DNA of 64,000 bases, taken from NCBI RefSeq assembly GCF_001632805.1, contig NZ_CP007220.1, positions 806,001 to 870,000 on the forward strand. Reading direction: 5' to 3'. This stretch comes from Mycobacteroides chelonae CCUG 47445 (lineage in GTDB: Bacteria; Actinomycetota; Actinomycetes; Mycobacteriales; Mycobacteriaceae). Below, one piece after another: positions 19,301-30,100 of this stretch. Position 1 is the first letter of the stretch. Each line of letters begins with the position of its first letter. The notes beneath the pieces are model-generated. The model searched no databases. It was not told the origin of the DNA and was given only the letters and a program-made list of their open reading frames with translations. The position numbers were made by a program, and so were the translations under genes.

Positions 19301-19381
19301 CGGCAGGGCGATGGCCAGCGCCACCCAGGCGCCTATCACCGCCCATGGCCATCGCACCACGAAATCGGCTAGCCGCCGCAT
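16361..19381 (-). CDS. mmpL10: MmpL10-type RND lipid transporter
   Basis: 1006 residues. It has the MmpL layout: TM1 ([20 protein letters not shown]), a periplasmic domain, five helices, a long second periplasmic domain (about residues 400-800, including coiled-coil-like stretches and [20 protein letters not shown]), then six more helices. The proton-relay Asp-Tyr pairs are seen as [13 protein letters not shown] (about residue 255) and [12 protein letters not shown] (about residue 889). It would move a trehalose acyl precursor across the inner membrane using the proton gradient, as shown for MmpL10 in TPP transport in M. smegmatis and M. abscessus (recalled literature). It sits between papA3 (33 bp upstream) and the PE-PPE gene (52 bp downstream), almost certainly one operon. 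Confidence 0.94.
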   Translation of the reverse strand: MRRLADFVVRWPWAVIGAWVALAIALPLTFPSLTEMAEKHPLAILPADAPSSVAAKKMTEAFHESSNDDLLLVVFINENGLGPEDAATYRKVVDAVRHDLTSVVSVQDFIGTPELRKFLTSQDNKTWILPIGLAGELGTPKAFDSYNRVTGLIQRSAQGSPTTVHITGPAATVADLTVAGQQDRLPIELAIAILVLAVLLLVYRSALTMMLPLVTIGSSLVIAQSVVAAYSQLTGAGVSNQSIVFLSAILAGAGTDYAVFLISRYHDYLRAGKTYDQAVRAAMMSIGKVITASATTVGITFLLLSFAKMGVFQTVGVSSAIGIGVAYLSGMTLLPAILVLAGPRGWVRPRRELTAQFWRRSGIRIVRRPIPHLVASVVVLALLGSCALLARYNYDDRKAVSPSAPSSVGYTALERHFPLSQSIPEYILIQSPRDLRTPQALADLEQMASRIAQLPDVGLVSGVTRPLGEVPPEFRATYQAGLVGTRLADGSNQISQRSSDLNRLTAGANTLAGSLGDLRTQLNKIVPGLQSLLDASNSLKTKSGGDELVRNVDNAAKLVDAINALANDMGWNFSAAKDMFAWINPVLNALQANPVCDADVSCATTRGQFERLVGERNSGRLDEINQLAHQLGNSPGNKATLSATVTKLNASLMSVMNGLQAMGLDKPGGPQAGLNQLRQGADRLAGGSQQVAGGVDQLVGQIKVIVNGLNQASAFLLTMKTNAADPSQAGFNIPAEVLNNPDFQRAAKAFISPDGHSVRYLVQTKLNPFSPEAMDQVNQISDVAKGAQPNTTLADATISMGGFPTALRDTRDYYQHDIQFIIAATLIVVLLTLMVLLRAIVAPLYLVGSVVLSYFAAIGIGVLTFQFLLGQQLHWTVPPLAFVVLVAVGADYNMLFVSRMRDESTNSVRYGIIRALNSTGGVITAAGLIFAASVGGLLFSSIGIVVQGGFVIGVGILLDTFVVRTITVPAIAALVGWANWWPSRVSKRQRPSVASPPPAAPATQAG

Positions 19382-19414
19382 ATCTTCCTCACCCTCATTC
19401 TGATGTCGCTCAAG

Positions 19415-20836
19415 CTACGCGACGCGTCCCCAGTGACCGCTGTCCGCGACTCGCCCGCACACCGACTTCATGGCCTCCATGTAGCGCAGCGCCGACTTCT
19501 CGGCGATCGGGTTATCGGGATGCATGATCGCCATCGCTGTCCCTTCCCCGTACCGGAATATGTAGATGGTCAACTGGTAGGAGAATCGGCCGTCCGGATA
19601 GATGCCGATGTTGTCGGCAAGGCCCAGCTCGCCCGCCGCGAGGATGGCGTTGAGCGGAGCGGCGCCACCGTGGAAGAAGTTCGACACCGGAAAGTTCGGT
19701 TCCGGCCACTTCAGCCACGGCGCCAATTCCAGGACCCGGTAGTACGGCACCCGGGACATGTCCAGACTCGAATCGAAGGCGGTCTGTGCGGCGTACGCCG
19801 CATCGTTGAAAGAGGTTGCCGCGATCGGAACGGTGATCGGGATCAGGCCGGTAAACCAGCCTTGCGTCATGAAATTGTCGCTAGCTGTGCGCGAATCCCT
19901 CGGAGTCAGACCGTAATAGGTGACCGCCCCGGTGAATTCGTGCTCGACCAGGCCGAGGCAGGCGAACAGACCACCGACGAACCGTGAGCCGGCAGTTGAG
20001 CAGGCGGACTCGAATCGGTCCGTCTGCTCTGGGGTCATCAGCGACAGGGAGGTCATGGTGCTGGTGGTCGCTTCGGCCGGGTTGCCCAGTGGAAGCGGGA
20101 ACTCGGGAAACGTCCCATTGTTGTTCTCAGCAAAGTCGATCCACGCGCGTACCCCGGGCGAATCCAGGGTCAATGCCGATGTGAACTCGCGTTCGCGAGT
20201 GCAGAAGTCGTCGAAGCTGCCGGCATCGGGAAGCGTGAGCGCCTGCCCGCCTCCGCTCAGCGCGGAGTACATTCCGTTGGCTTCCATCATGGTGGTGCCA
20301 ATCAACGTCGCATCACCATGTACGTGGTCCATGGCGGCGAAGAACGTGAAGTGGTTCTCGCTCTGGATGATTCCAAAGGTGAAGCATCCCCATTCCAGTG
20401 GGCTCGGTATGTCGGTGACGTGGCTGCGTATTTCATCGACCGTCATATGCCCTTGTGTTACAGGCGCGAACTCGATTTCGCTTGGATCGCTGATGGAGTG
20501 CCGTACGAACGTCCCGTCCTCGGCGCGCTCGAACCAGCTGCGGAAGGTGTCATGCCTACGCAGGTATGCGTTGAGGGCATGGTCCATCGCGGCGATGTCG
20601 CACTGGCCCGCGACATCGCAGCTGGCGATTATTTGGCGCGAGAAGTTTAGGCCAGCTTCGTTCCGTTCGTAGTAATTTCGCAGATGTTGGCTCTGCATGT
20701 AGCTGACTGGCACCAAACTCACAGGTGCTTGCCGGGCGTTCTCGGCCGCGGCTGGGGTGGGGTGCCACGAGGTGACGGAGCCGGGGCTCAACGTCCATTC
20801 ACCAAGTGCGCCAACAGTTATCGTGCCAATGCGCAA
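19415..20836 (-). CDS. papA3: Polyketide-associated acyltransferase of the TPP locus
   Basis: 473 residues from a TTG start at 20836. The frame is open back to 21013, but the added 59 residues look random. From TTG the protein reads LRIGTITVGALGEWTLSPGS, as other PapA proteins begin, and GAGAGGA-like GAGAGGAC lies 7-12 nt upstream. The active-site pattern is DHVHGDA (about residues 167-173): His-x-x-x-Asp is present, with Ala where many condensation-domain relatives have Gly. A second conserved segment is NFPVSNFFHGGAAPLNAI. It transfers acyl chains to trehalose in the cytoplasm; PapA3 is required for TPP precursor formation (family knowledge). It is the first gene of the operon and divergent from pks across a 300-bp regulatory gap. 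Confidence 0.9.
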   Translation of the reverse strand: MRIGTITVGALGEWTLSPGSVTSWHPTPAAAENARQAPVSLVPVSYMQSQHLRNYYERNEAGLNFSRQIIASCDVAGQCDIAAMDHALNAYLRRHDTFRSWFERAEDGTFVRHSISDPSEIEFAPVTQGHMTVDEIRSHVTDIPSPLEWGCFTFGIIQSENHFTFFAAMDHVHGDATLIGTTMMEANGMYSALSGGGQALTLPDAGSFDDFCTREREFTSALTLDSPGVRAWIDFAENNNGTFPEFPLPLGNPAEATTSTMTSLSLMTPEQTDRFESACSTAGSRFVGGLFACLGLVEHEFTGAVTYYGLTPRDSRTASDNFMTQGWFTGLIPITVPIAATSFNDAAYAAQTAFDSSLDMSRVPYYRVLELAPWLKWPEPNFPVSNFFHGGAAPLNAILAAGELGLADNIGIYPDGRFSYQLTIYIFRYGEGTAMAIMHPDNPIAEKSALRYMEAMKSVCGRVADSGHWGRVA

Positions 20837-20969
20837 AGCGCCGTCCTCTCGCTCGGCCGGCCCCGCTCCGGCATCTCTCGTCGGTGGCCCAACATACCCT
20901 CGGTTTGACCGCGCAACGTGCGGTCGGTCGAGACCCGGAAACCCCATGCGCCACATGGCATACCGGGAA

Positions 20970-20994
20970 TAACTAGAACTTGCTGTCCTAGTTA
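20970..20994. promoter_or_regulatory. Palindromic candidate operator, TPP divergent promoter
   Basis: Perfect 7-nt arms TAACTAG and CTAGTTA flank an 11-nt spacer. The site is central in the divergent gap, 134 bp from the papA3 start and 143 bp from pks. An AT-rich palindrome in this GC-rich setting fits a binding site for a dimeric repressor. No matching regulator gene is adjacent. Confidence 0.4.
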
Positions 20995-21005
20995 CCACGA
21001 AGTTT

Positions 21006-21033
21006 GGGAACAACAGTGCGCACGATACTTGTT
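21006..21033 (+). promoter_or_regulatory. Candidate ECF-sigma (SigH/SigE-like) promoter for pks
   Basis: GGGAACA at 21006-21012 and GTT at 21031-21033 are separated by 18 nt. This resembles the GGAAC/T-N18-GTT type recognised by SigH/SigR-class sigma factors. A SigA-type alternative -10, TAGAGT, is at 21038-21043 without a good -35. It would leave a leader of about 95 nt. Confidence 0.35.
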
Positions 21034-21136
21034 CGGCTAGAGTCGCGTTCGCACCCGCCGATGTCCAGAGTCACATTCTCGGTCCGACGATGTCGAGGGC
21101 CACTCTCCCCACCCGCCGACGCAAGGAGGCCACAGC

Positions 21137-24100
21137 ATGGAATCCGCTGACCATCCGAACAATCCCGCCCCACGTTTTGCAATCATCGGATATGCAGCGC
21201 GTTTTCCCGGTGCCGCCAACGCGGACGAGTTCTGGGACGTGCTGCGTGAAGGCCGTGACGCGATATCGGAGGTACCCGCTGACCGGTGGGATGCCGATGA
21301 GTTCTTCGACTCTGAACCCGGAGCTCCCGGCAAGGTCGTAACCCGTCGTGCCGGCTTCGTCGATGACGTGACGGGATTTGACGCGCCGTTCTTCGGTATG
21401 TCGACGCGCGAGGTCAGGCTGATGGACCCGCAGCACCGATTGTTGCTGGAGATGGCTTGGCGGGCGGTGGAGCATTCCGGAATCGCCCCAACGGATTTGG
21501 CCGAGACCAATGCCGGCGTGTTCGTCGGTTTGGCCACCCATGACTACCTGGGAATGGCGTCCGATGAGCTGACTTTTCCGGAGATCGAGGCCTACATGGC
21601 CATCGGCACCTCCAATGCTGCGGCCGCCGGCCGCATCAGCTACCGGCTGGGGTTGCAGGGACCCTCGGTTGCCGTCGATACGGCGTGCAGCTCGTCATTG
21701 GTAGCAATTCATCAAGCGTGCCAAGCACTTCAACTCGGAGAGTGCGATCTCGCGCTGGCCGGCGGTGCGAATGTCCTGTTGACCCCGGCCACAATGATCA
21801 CGTTCTCGCATGCGCACATGCTGGCGCCCGACGGCAAGTGCAAGACATTCGACGCGGCCGCGGACGGCTACGTGCGTGGTGAGGGATCCGGCGTCATCGT
21901 CATCAAGCGCCTTGAGGATGCAATCCGCGACGGTGATCGAATCCGGGCCGTGATCCGGGGCAGTGCGATTAACCAGGACGGCGCATCGGGCGGGTTGACG
22001 GTCCCCAATGGCGTTGCTCAGCAGCGTGTTATCGCCGATGCGCTCAAGCGTGCCGGTGTCGCGCCGAGTGACGTCGGGTATCTGGAGGCGCACGGCACCG
22101 GAACATCGTTGGGCGATCCGATCGAGGCCCAGGCCGCTGGCGCGGCCTACGGCATCGGCCGTGCGGCGAACGATCCGTTGTTGATCGGCTCAGCGAAGAC
22201 GAACATCGGACATCTGGAGGCGGCCGCGGGTATCGCGGGGGTCATCAAGGTCGTGCTGTCACTCGAGAACGAATTGTTGCCGCAGCACCGCAACTTTCAG
22301 AATCCATCGCCGCATATCCCCTGGGACAGGCTCCCGGTGGAGGTCGTCAAGGAGGCCACCGCGTGGGAGCGCAACGGGCGCCCACGTATTGCGGGAGTTA
22401 GCTCGTTCGGGTTCGCCGGGACCAACGCTCACGTCATTCTCGAAGAGGCCCCGGTAGCGGCCGAGATCGAAACGGCCGAAGAGCCGGAGTCGACGGGAGA
22501 CCGGTTCAGCATTCTGCCGCTGTCGGCGCGCACACCCGCCGCGTTGGTGCAGATCGCCGATCAATACCGCAGCTGGCTGAACGGGCACCCCGAGGCCACG
22601 TTGGCGGACCTGTGCTTCACCGCCGGAGTGGGGCGCGCACATTTGGAGCACCGCGCCGCGCTGGTGGTCAATTCCCGCGAAGCCGCCGTGGAGCTGCTCG
22701 GCGCCGTCGCCGATGACCGCCCGGCACCGGGTCTGGGGCGTGGGGAATCCCATGACACGCCCAAGACGGCGTGGCTGTTCACCGGTCAGGGCAGCCAGTA
22801 CCCGGGCATGGCCCGTGAGCTGTTCGACACCGAGCCGGTGTTCGCCGAGACGCTGAAGCGTTGCGCGGCGGTGGTGGCCGATGTTCTCGAAAAGCCGTTA
22901 TTGGATGTCATTTTCGATGTAGACGGTCCAGATGCCGAGGCGACGCTGCGGCAGACCGCCTATGCACAGCCCGCCTTGTTCGCAGTGGAGATGGGCTTGG
23001 CCCGGCTCTGGCAATCGTGGGGCTTCGAGCCGGATGTGGTGTTGGGGCACAGCGTTGGTCAGTATGCGGCAGCCTGCGTCGCGGGCGTGTTCAGCCTCGA
23101 GGACGGCGCCGCGCTGATGGCCGAGCGCGGCCGCTTGTTCGGCAGCTTGCCCGCCGGCGGGCGGATGGCAGCTATATTCGCTGCCGCCGAGCGGGTGGAG
23201 AGCCTGACTGACGATTTCCCCAGTCTGTCGGTTGCAGCTTATAACGGTGCCAATACCGTATTGTCCGGTCCCGCACAGGATCTGGAAAAGGCGGTGGCGG
23301 GGCTGGTCGCCGAGGGCATTCGGTGTGACTTCCTGGAGACCAGTCACGCGTTCCACTCGGCCTTGCTCGACCCGATCCTCGACGAGTTCGAGGTGTATGC
23401 CGGCAAGTTCAATTACAAGACACCACAACGGATCCTGATCGACAACCGCACGGGCACCGCGCTGGGTAGAAGTGTGAAACTGGACGGTGCGTACTGGCGC
23501 CGGCACGCACGTCAACCGGTGGAGTTCGCCAAGAGCGTGCGCACCCTCGCCGACATGAATTGCAAGGTGTTGTTCGAGATCGGCCCGCAACCGGTACTCA
23601 CCGCCGCCGCGCTCCGCGCCTGGCCCGACCCGGCCACCGCGCCGCGGGCGATAGCCTCCTTGCGTCGAAACACCGCGGACCACAGGCAGATCACCGAAGC
23701 CGCTGCCGACGCGTACGTCCTGGGGCACCTGCCCGATTTCGGTGCGTTCCGGCACGGCCACGCGCGAAAGCTCGACCTACCCACCTATCCGTTCGAGCAT
23801 CGCCAGTACTGGTTCAGTGATAAGCGAAACGCCGACAACCGCGACGCCACGAAGCAGCAACAGCCTGCTTCCGGGTCGCGCACCGAAGCCGTCCGTCTGC
23901 TCGAGGACGGAAAGATCGAGGAACTCGCGAACCTACTTGGCGGTACAAGCGGCGACCAGCAGACCCTGGCAGTCCTGACAAAGCTTGCGGCGCAACATAA
24001 CCAGCAACGCACTACACAGACCATCGCGGACGATCGTTACCAGTTCCGGTGGGACAAGTCGCCCATGCCGCTCGCGGGTGCCGATACCAGCACGGCTACC

Positions 24101-27100
24101 ACCTGGCTTCTCGTGGGTGATGTAGCCGGCGCGGCCGCGCCTCTGGTCGATGCGCTCACTGCGCGTGGACAGCAGTACCGGATTCTCGGGTTGCCGACGT
24201 CCGACGCCGACGAGCAGCAGCTTGCCGACGAGTTCCGTTCCGCGGTATCAGGCGATTCGGCGCTCCGCATCGTGCATGTCGCTGCCCTCGACGGGGGTGC
24301 CTCTTCGGCGCGGTCGCTGCTGCGGATGCAACACCAGATACTGGGCGGAACGCGGCGACTGTTCCGCGCGGCCGCCGCTGCTGAACTGCGGGCACCCATC
24401 TGGGTGATCACCCGTGGTGCCCAGCGCATCACCGATACCGACACTGTGGCGCCGGAACAGAGTGCCCTGTGGGGATTCGGCCGTGCGGCAGCCCTTGAGC
24501 TTCCACAGGTGTGGGGTGGACTCGCTGATCTGGCCGATGCCAGTGCCGCCGAATGGTCACAGTTCATCAGCCGTGCTTCCGCATCGAGCGATGCGGCGGC
24601 CAGGGAGGATCAGATCGCATTGCGCGATCAGTCGGTCTACGTTCCCCGGCTCGTGCGGCGGGAGAATCTGCCCAGCGGTACTCCGCTGGAAGTCCGCGAC
24701 AACGCAACCTACTTGGTAACCGGCGGGTTGGGTTCGATCGGACTGGAGATCGCCGGTTACCTGGCCGCGCGCGGCGCGAAGAATCTGGTGCTGACGAGTC
24801 GGCGTGAACCGAACGAGACCGCGCAGCAGCGCATCGATGCACTGGGCGCTCAGCACGGCTGCGAGGTTCGGGTGGTCACCGCCGATGTCGCGGACGCACA
24901 TGACGTCGCACGCCTGTTGGCGGGCGTGCAGGCCGACTTGCCGCCGCTGGCCGGCATTGTCCATGCCGCCGGGGAGATCGGCACCACCCCGCTCAGCGAT
25001 CTCGACGACTCCGAAGTCGACCGCGTCTTCGCCGGCAAGGTCTGGGGCGCCTGGCATCTGAGCGAAGCAGCGGCCGACCTGAAGCTCGACTTCTTCATCA
25101 GCACCTCCTCCATCGCATCGGTGTGGGGTGGTTTCGGTCAGACCGCCTACAGCGCGGCCAATGCCTTCCTCGATGGACTTGCCTGGCGTCTGCGTGAACA
25201 GGGAATCGCGGGGACCAGCGTCAATTTCGGTCCGTGGACGGCAGGCATGGCCGACGCGGAATCCCGCGCGCGACTGGAACAACGTGGAATCAAGACGTTG
25301 TCCCCGTCCGATGCGCTGGCCGGCCTGGCGGATGTGGTGGCGGCCTCCCAGTCGAACGGCGGGGCGCAGGGCGTCGTCGCCCGCATCGACTGGACCCGTT
25401 TCCTACCGCTCTACCAGCAGGCCGGAAGGCGAGCATTCCTGGCGGAGTTGGAGCGCGAGGTGCCTTCGCATCTGGCCGCATCGCAGGGTGTCCCGCAGTC
25501 GGGCACGACGCAGCTGGTCGAACGGCTCGCGGGTGCTCCGGTGCAGCAGCGCAAGAAGCTTCTGACCGATTACCTGCGCGATGCGGTGGCCGAGGTGACG
25601 CGCGTGGATGTCTCGGAGATCCGCGAGGATGCGGGGTTCTTCGATCTCGGCATGGATTCATTGATGGCCGTCGAACTGCGCCAACGCATGGAACAGGGTG
25701 TGGGCAAGGAGATTCCGGTCACCCTGGTGATGGATCATCCGCGCATTTCCGATGTTGCCGACTATCTGCTCGGCGAGGTGCTGGGCCTCAGCGAGCAAGC
25801 CAAGCCGGCGCCGCAACGGGTATCGGCGGTCACGGATCGCACCGACGAGCCGATCGCGATTGTCTCGGTGTCGTGCCGGTTCCCCGGCGCGCCGGATCCC
25901 GAGGCCTTCTGGGAGGTGCTTTCCGGGGGCGTCGACGCGATTCGCGAGGTGCCCGAGGACCGCTTCGACATCGACGAGTTCTATGACCCGGATCCAGAGA
26001 CCGCGGGCAAGACGTACACACGCTTCGGCGGATTCCTGGACGGTATCGATGGATTCGATCCCGAGTTCTTCGGCATTTCCCCGCGCGAGGCCGTCTGGAT
26101 CGAGCCGCAGCAGCGACTGATGCTCGAAACGGTATGGGAGGGCTTGGAACGCGCCGGATACTCGCCGGCCGCGTTGCGCGGCAGCCGAACCGGCATCTTC
26201 GCGGGCGTGGGCGCCAACGAGTACGCACACCTGTTGTCGTCGGAATCGATCGACAAGATTGAGCCCTATTTCATCACCGGTAATGCGCTCAACGCGATAT
26301 CGGGGCGTGTTGCCTTCGCGCTGGGATTCGAGGGACCAGCGGTCGCGGTGGACACCGCGTGCAGCTCTGCGTTGGTGGCGGTCCACCAGGCCGTGCAGGC
26401 CCTGCACTCCGGTGACTGCGATCTGGCAGTGGCCGGTGGTGTGAACGTTCTGTTGAGCCCGGTGACAGTCATTGCCGCCTCGCGCGCCAGGATGCTTTCG
26501 CCGGTCGGGCGCTGCAAGACATTCGATGCGTCTGCCGACGGCTATGTGCGCAGTGAAGGCTGCGGGATTCTTGTGCTCAAGAGATTGAGCGATGCGGAGC
26601 GCGACGGGGACCGGGTCCTGGCCGTGATTCCGGGTAGCGCGGTGAACCAGGACGGCGCATCCAGTGGACTGACCGTTCCCAACGGCGGGGCGCAGCAACG
26701 ACTCATCGGAACGGTGCTTGCGCGTGCCGGTCTGGCGGGTGGGGACGTCGATTACCTTGAGGCGCACGGAACAGGTACCCCGCTGGGTGATCCGATCGAG
26801 GTGCAGGCGGCTGCCGCGGCCTACGGTGGCTCGCGTGAGGCAGACCGGCCGCTGCTGATGGGCTCGGTCAAATCCAACATCGGTCACACCGAATCGGCTT
26901 CCGGTGCAGCAGGTCTCATCAAAGTGGTGCTCTCGCTCCAAAACGGGGTGCTGCCGCAGAGTCTGCACTTCGAAAAGCCGTCCCCGCACATCCCGTGGGA
27001 GTCGTTGCCAGTTCGGGTGGTGGACAAGGCCATTCCATGGGAGCCCAACGGTCGGCCACGGCGCGCCGGGGTGAGCTCGTTCGGATTCACCGGCACCAAT

Positions 27101-30100
27101 GCCCACGTGCTCATCGAAGAGGCACCGCGACGGGCAGTGGCGACGGATGAAGGTGGCCCCGACGAGACGGCCGCTACACCAGAAGCTCAGGGCGACAAGG
27201 TGAACGTCCTCCCGCTGTCCGCCAGGTCGCCGGAGGCGCTGGCTGCGGTGGCGCAGCGTTACGAGTCCTGGTTGAGCGCCCATCCAGAGGTCGACATCGA
27301 GGATGTGTGCCTCACCGCGGGGAGTGGGCGGTCGCACTTCGAACATCGTGCCGCTCTCGTCGTGGACTCGGTGGAGTCCGCGCGCGAGGGGCTGGCCGAG
27401 TTGGTTCAGAACCGGCTGCGCCCCGGCGTGATTCGTGGCGAGCACACGAATCATCCGACAACGGCATGGCTGTTCACCGGACAGGGCAGTCAATATCCCG
27501 GCATGGCGCGTGAGTTATTCGACGCAGAGCCGGTTTTCGCGGAGATCGTCACGCGCTGCGCGGAAGCCGTCAAGGACATCGTCGAGCGCCCCTTGCTGGA
27601 GGTGATGTTCGCCACCGATCGCGAGACGGGCGGAGAAGCCGGGAAGGTACTGCGGCACACGTCATTCGCGCAGCCAGCCATCTTCGCCGTAGAGATGGGT
27701 CTGGCCCGACTGTGGCAGTCGTGGGGCATTGAGCCCGACGTGGTGCTGGGCCATAGTGTCGGCCAGTACGCGGCCGCATGCGTCGCCGGAGTGTTCAGTC
27801 TGGAGGACGGTGCGCGACTGATCGCCGAGCGCGGCAGGCTCTTCGGCAGTCTGCCCGCGGGCGGGCGAATGGTGGCCGTCTTTAGCGACGCCAAGCATGT
27901 CGAACAGATCGCGAGTGATTTTCCGCGGGTGTCGGTGGGCGCCTACAACGGACCGAACACCGTGCTCTCGGGTCCGGGCGAGGATGTGGAACAGGCGGTC
28001 GCGCGCTTCGAGGAGGAGGGAATCCGGTGCACCTGGCTGGAGACCAGCCACGCGTTCCATTCCGAGCTGCTGGACCCCGTCCTCGACGAATTCGAGTCGT
28101 ACGCAGCGCAAGTACAGTTCGCGACTCCCACGTTGCCGCTGGTGTGCAACCGCACGGGTGCGGTGCTGACGGCACAGACCCCGATCGACGCCCAATACTG
28201 GCGACGGCATTCCCGTCAGCCGGTGCAGTTCGCCGAGAGTGTGCGCACCGTGGCCGCGCTGGGGTGCTCGGTGCTGATGGAGATTGGCCCACAGCCGGTG
28301 CTGACCGGCGCCGCGGTGCAGGTCTGGCCGGAGCACTTGGCCGCTCCGCGGGCAATTGTCTCGCTGCGCAAGGGAGTCGGCGACCGACGCCAGATCGCCG
28401 AGGCACTGGCCGCGGCGTACGTCGGCGGCCATCGGCCCAATTTCGCCGCGCTGCAGCGCCACCCGCGTAATACGCTGGAACTGCCGACCTATCCCTTCCA
28501 ACGCCGCCGCTTCTGGCCGAAGTCGTCCGGCGCCGCCATCGAAGGCGGAGGCGGCTTGTCCGCGGGCATCCTGGGTAGAGGCGAGGACCTTGCCTCCGGC
28601 GATTCCGTCTACATCAGCCGGTTGTCGGTCAGGTCGCAGCCGTGGCTGTCCGACCACGTCATCTACGGCACCGTCGTCGTACCCGGCGCAACGTATGCCG
28701 CGATGGCCCTGGCGGCCGTCGGCACTCCGGCACGGGCCAAGGATGTGTTCTTCTACGAGCCGATTATTTTGCCGGAGAAGAGCTCTCGTGAGGTGCAGCT
28801 GACGCTGCATCCGCTGGAGGATGGCAGTGGGTCGAAGTTCCAGGTGCACAGCCGTCCCTATGGCGAACGCGATGTTGACTGGTCGCTGAACGCTGAAGGC
28901 ACCGTCGTGCCAGGTATCGATGACAGTGCCGACGATGCGGCCGGCCAGACCTCGGAGGCCGAGCCGGTTGACGCGGCCATCGAGCGGATGGAGCGCATGC
29001 GTCCGCACGAGCTGTTCGAAACCTTCGCTGATCTGGAACTGTCCTGGGGCCCAACCTGGTCCGGTTCTCTGAAGTCACTCTGGCTTGGTCAGGGTGAGGC
29101 CATCGGCGACGTCCTCGTCGGTGAGGAACTCGCAGAACAGCTCGGTACCGAGCCGATGCACCCGGTGCTGATGGATCTGTGCACCGGTGTGGCCTTCCCG
29201 GCGTTCCCGGCCCTGCTCGCGGCCGAGCAAGGCATCAACGATCTGTTCCTGCCCTTGCGGTATGGCCAGGTGACGTTGAAGGAAAAGATGCCACGGCGCT
29301 TCTACTGCCGGGCCCGGTGGCATGAGAGTGCCCTGGACAGCGAGACCCAGGTCTTCGATCTCGAATACCTGGATCGCGATGGCCGTCACCTCGGTGGGAT
29401 TCGTGAGTTCACGGTGAAACGTGCGCCGCGCGAGGCATTGCTGCGTGGGTTGGGCGGCGATGCCACCCGCCTGCTGTACACCCTTGGCTGGCACGAGGTT
29501 CCGGTGCCACCCTCGGAGGACGGCACCGCGGCGGCAAGCGGTACCTGGTTGATCGCCGGGTTCGACGAGCTGGCGGCCAGGGTGCCGGGCTGCATCCCGT
29601 TCGATCGGACGAGTAATCCGGAACTTCTCGGACAGGTGCTGGCAGAGGCCAAGGAACGCGGCGTGCCGTTCTCCGGTGTCGTCTGGCGTGCCGCCGCACC
29701 GGGTGCGCAGGAGTCGAGCACGGATGAGATCGCGCGTCTGGAGACCGAGATCGCCAACCTGCTCAGCGCCGTGCACACGGTGCAGAACGGTGCACAAAAT
29801 GGCGTGAAACTTCCCGATGGTCTCTGGATCGTCACCGAGCGCGCCGTGGCCACCGAGTCCGGCGAGCCGGTCGATCCGGTGCAGGCTTCCCTGTGGGGAT
29901 TCGGGCGCACCACCATCAACGAGGAACCGGCGCTGCGCGCCAAGCTCGTTGATGGTGACGGCTCACCCGAGGCTGTCCAGGCGTTGGCGAATCTGCTGGC
30001 TACGCCAGTGGAGGAGCCGGAAATCGCTGTGCGGCAGGGTAAGCTGCTGGCCTCGAGATTGTTGCCGTGGTCACGCAGTGGCAATCTCACGGTGCCGCGC

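Larger units (their letters stand above)
20837..21136. promoter_or_regulatory. 300-bp divergent promoter region of the TPP locus
   Basis: No gene is seen between papA3 and pks. The region holds a GACCGC/GCGGTC inverted repeat with a 7-nt loop (20907-20925), a palindrome with arms TAACTAG/CTAGTTA and an 11-nt spacer (20970-20994), and an ECF-like promoter for pks (21006-21033). A clear ribosome site, AAGGAGG, precedes pks ATG 21137. The palindromes could be operators shared by both transcripts. Confidence 0.55.

Noticed and set aside
25658..27493. 611-codon minus-strand open frame inside pks
   Set aside because: It is antisense to the second KS/AT region, has no family motifs and an Arg/His-rich shadow composition. 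The same holds for the 600-codon minus frame at 30071-31873.
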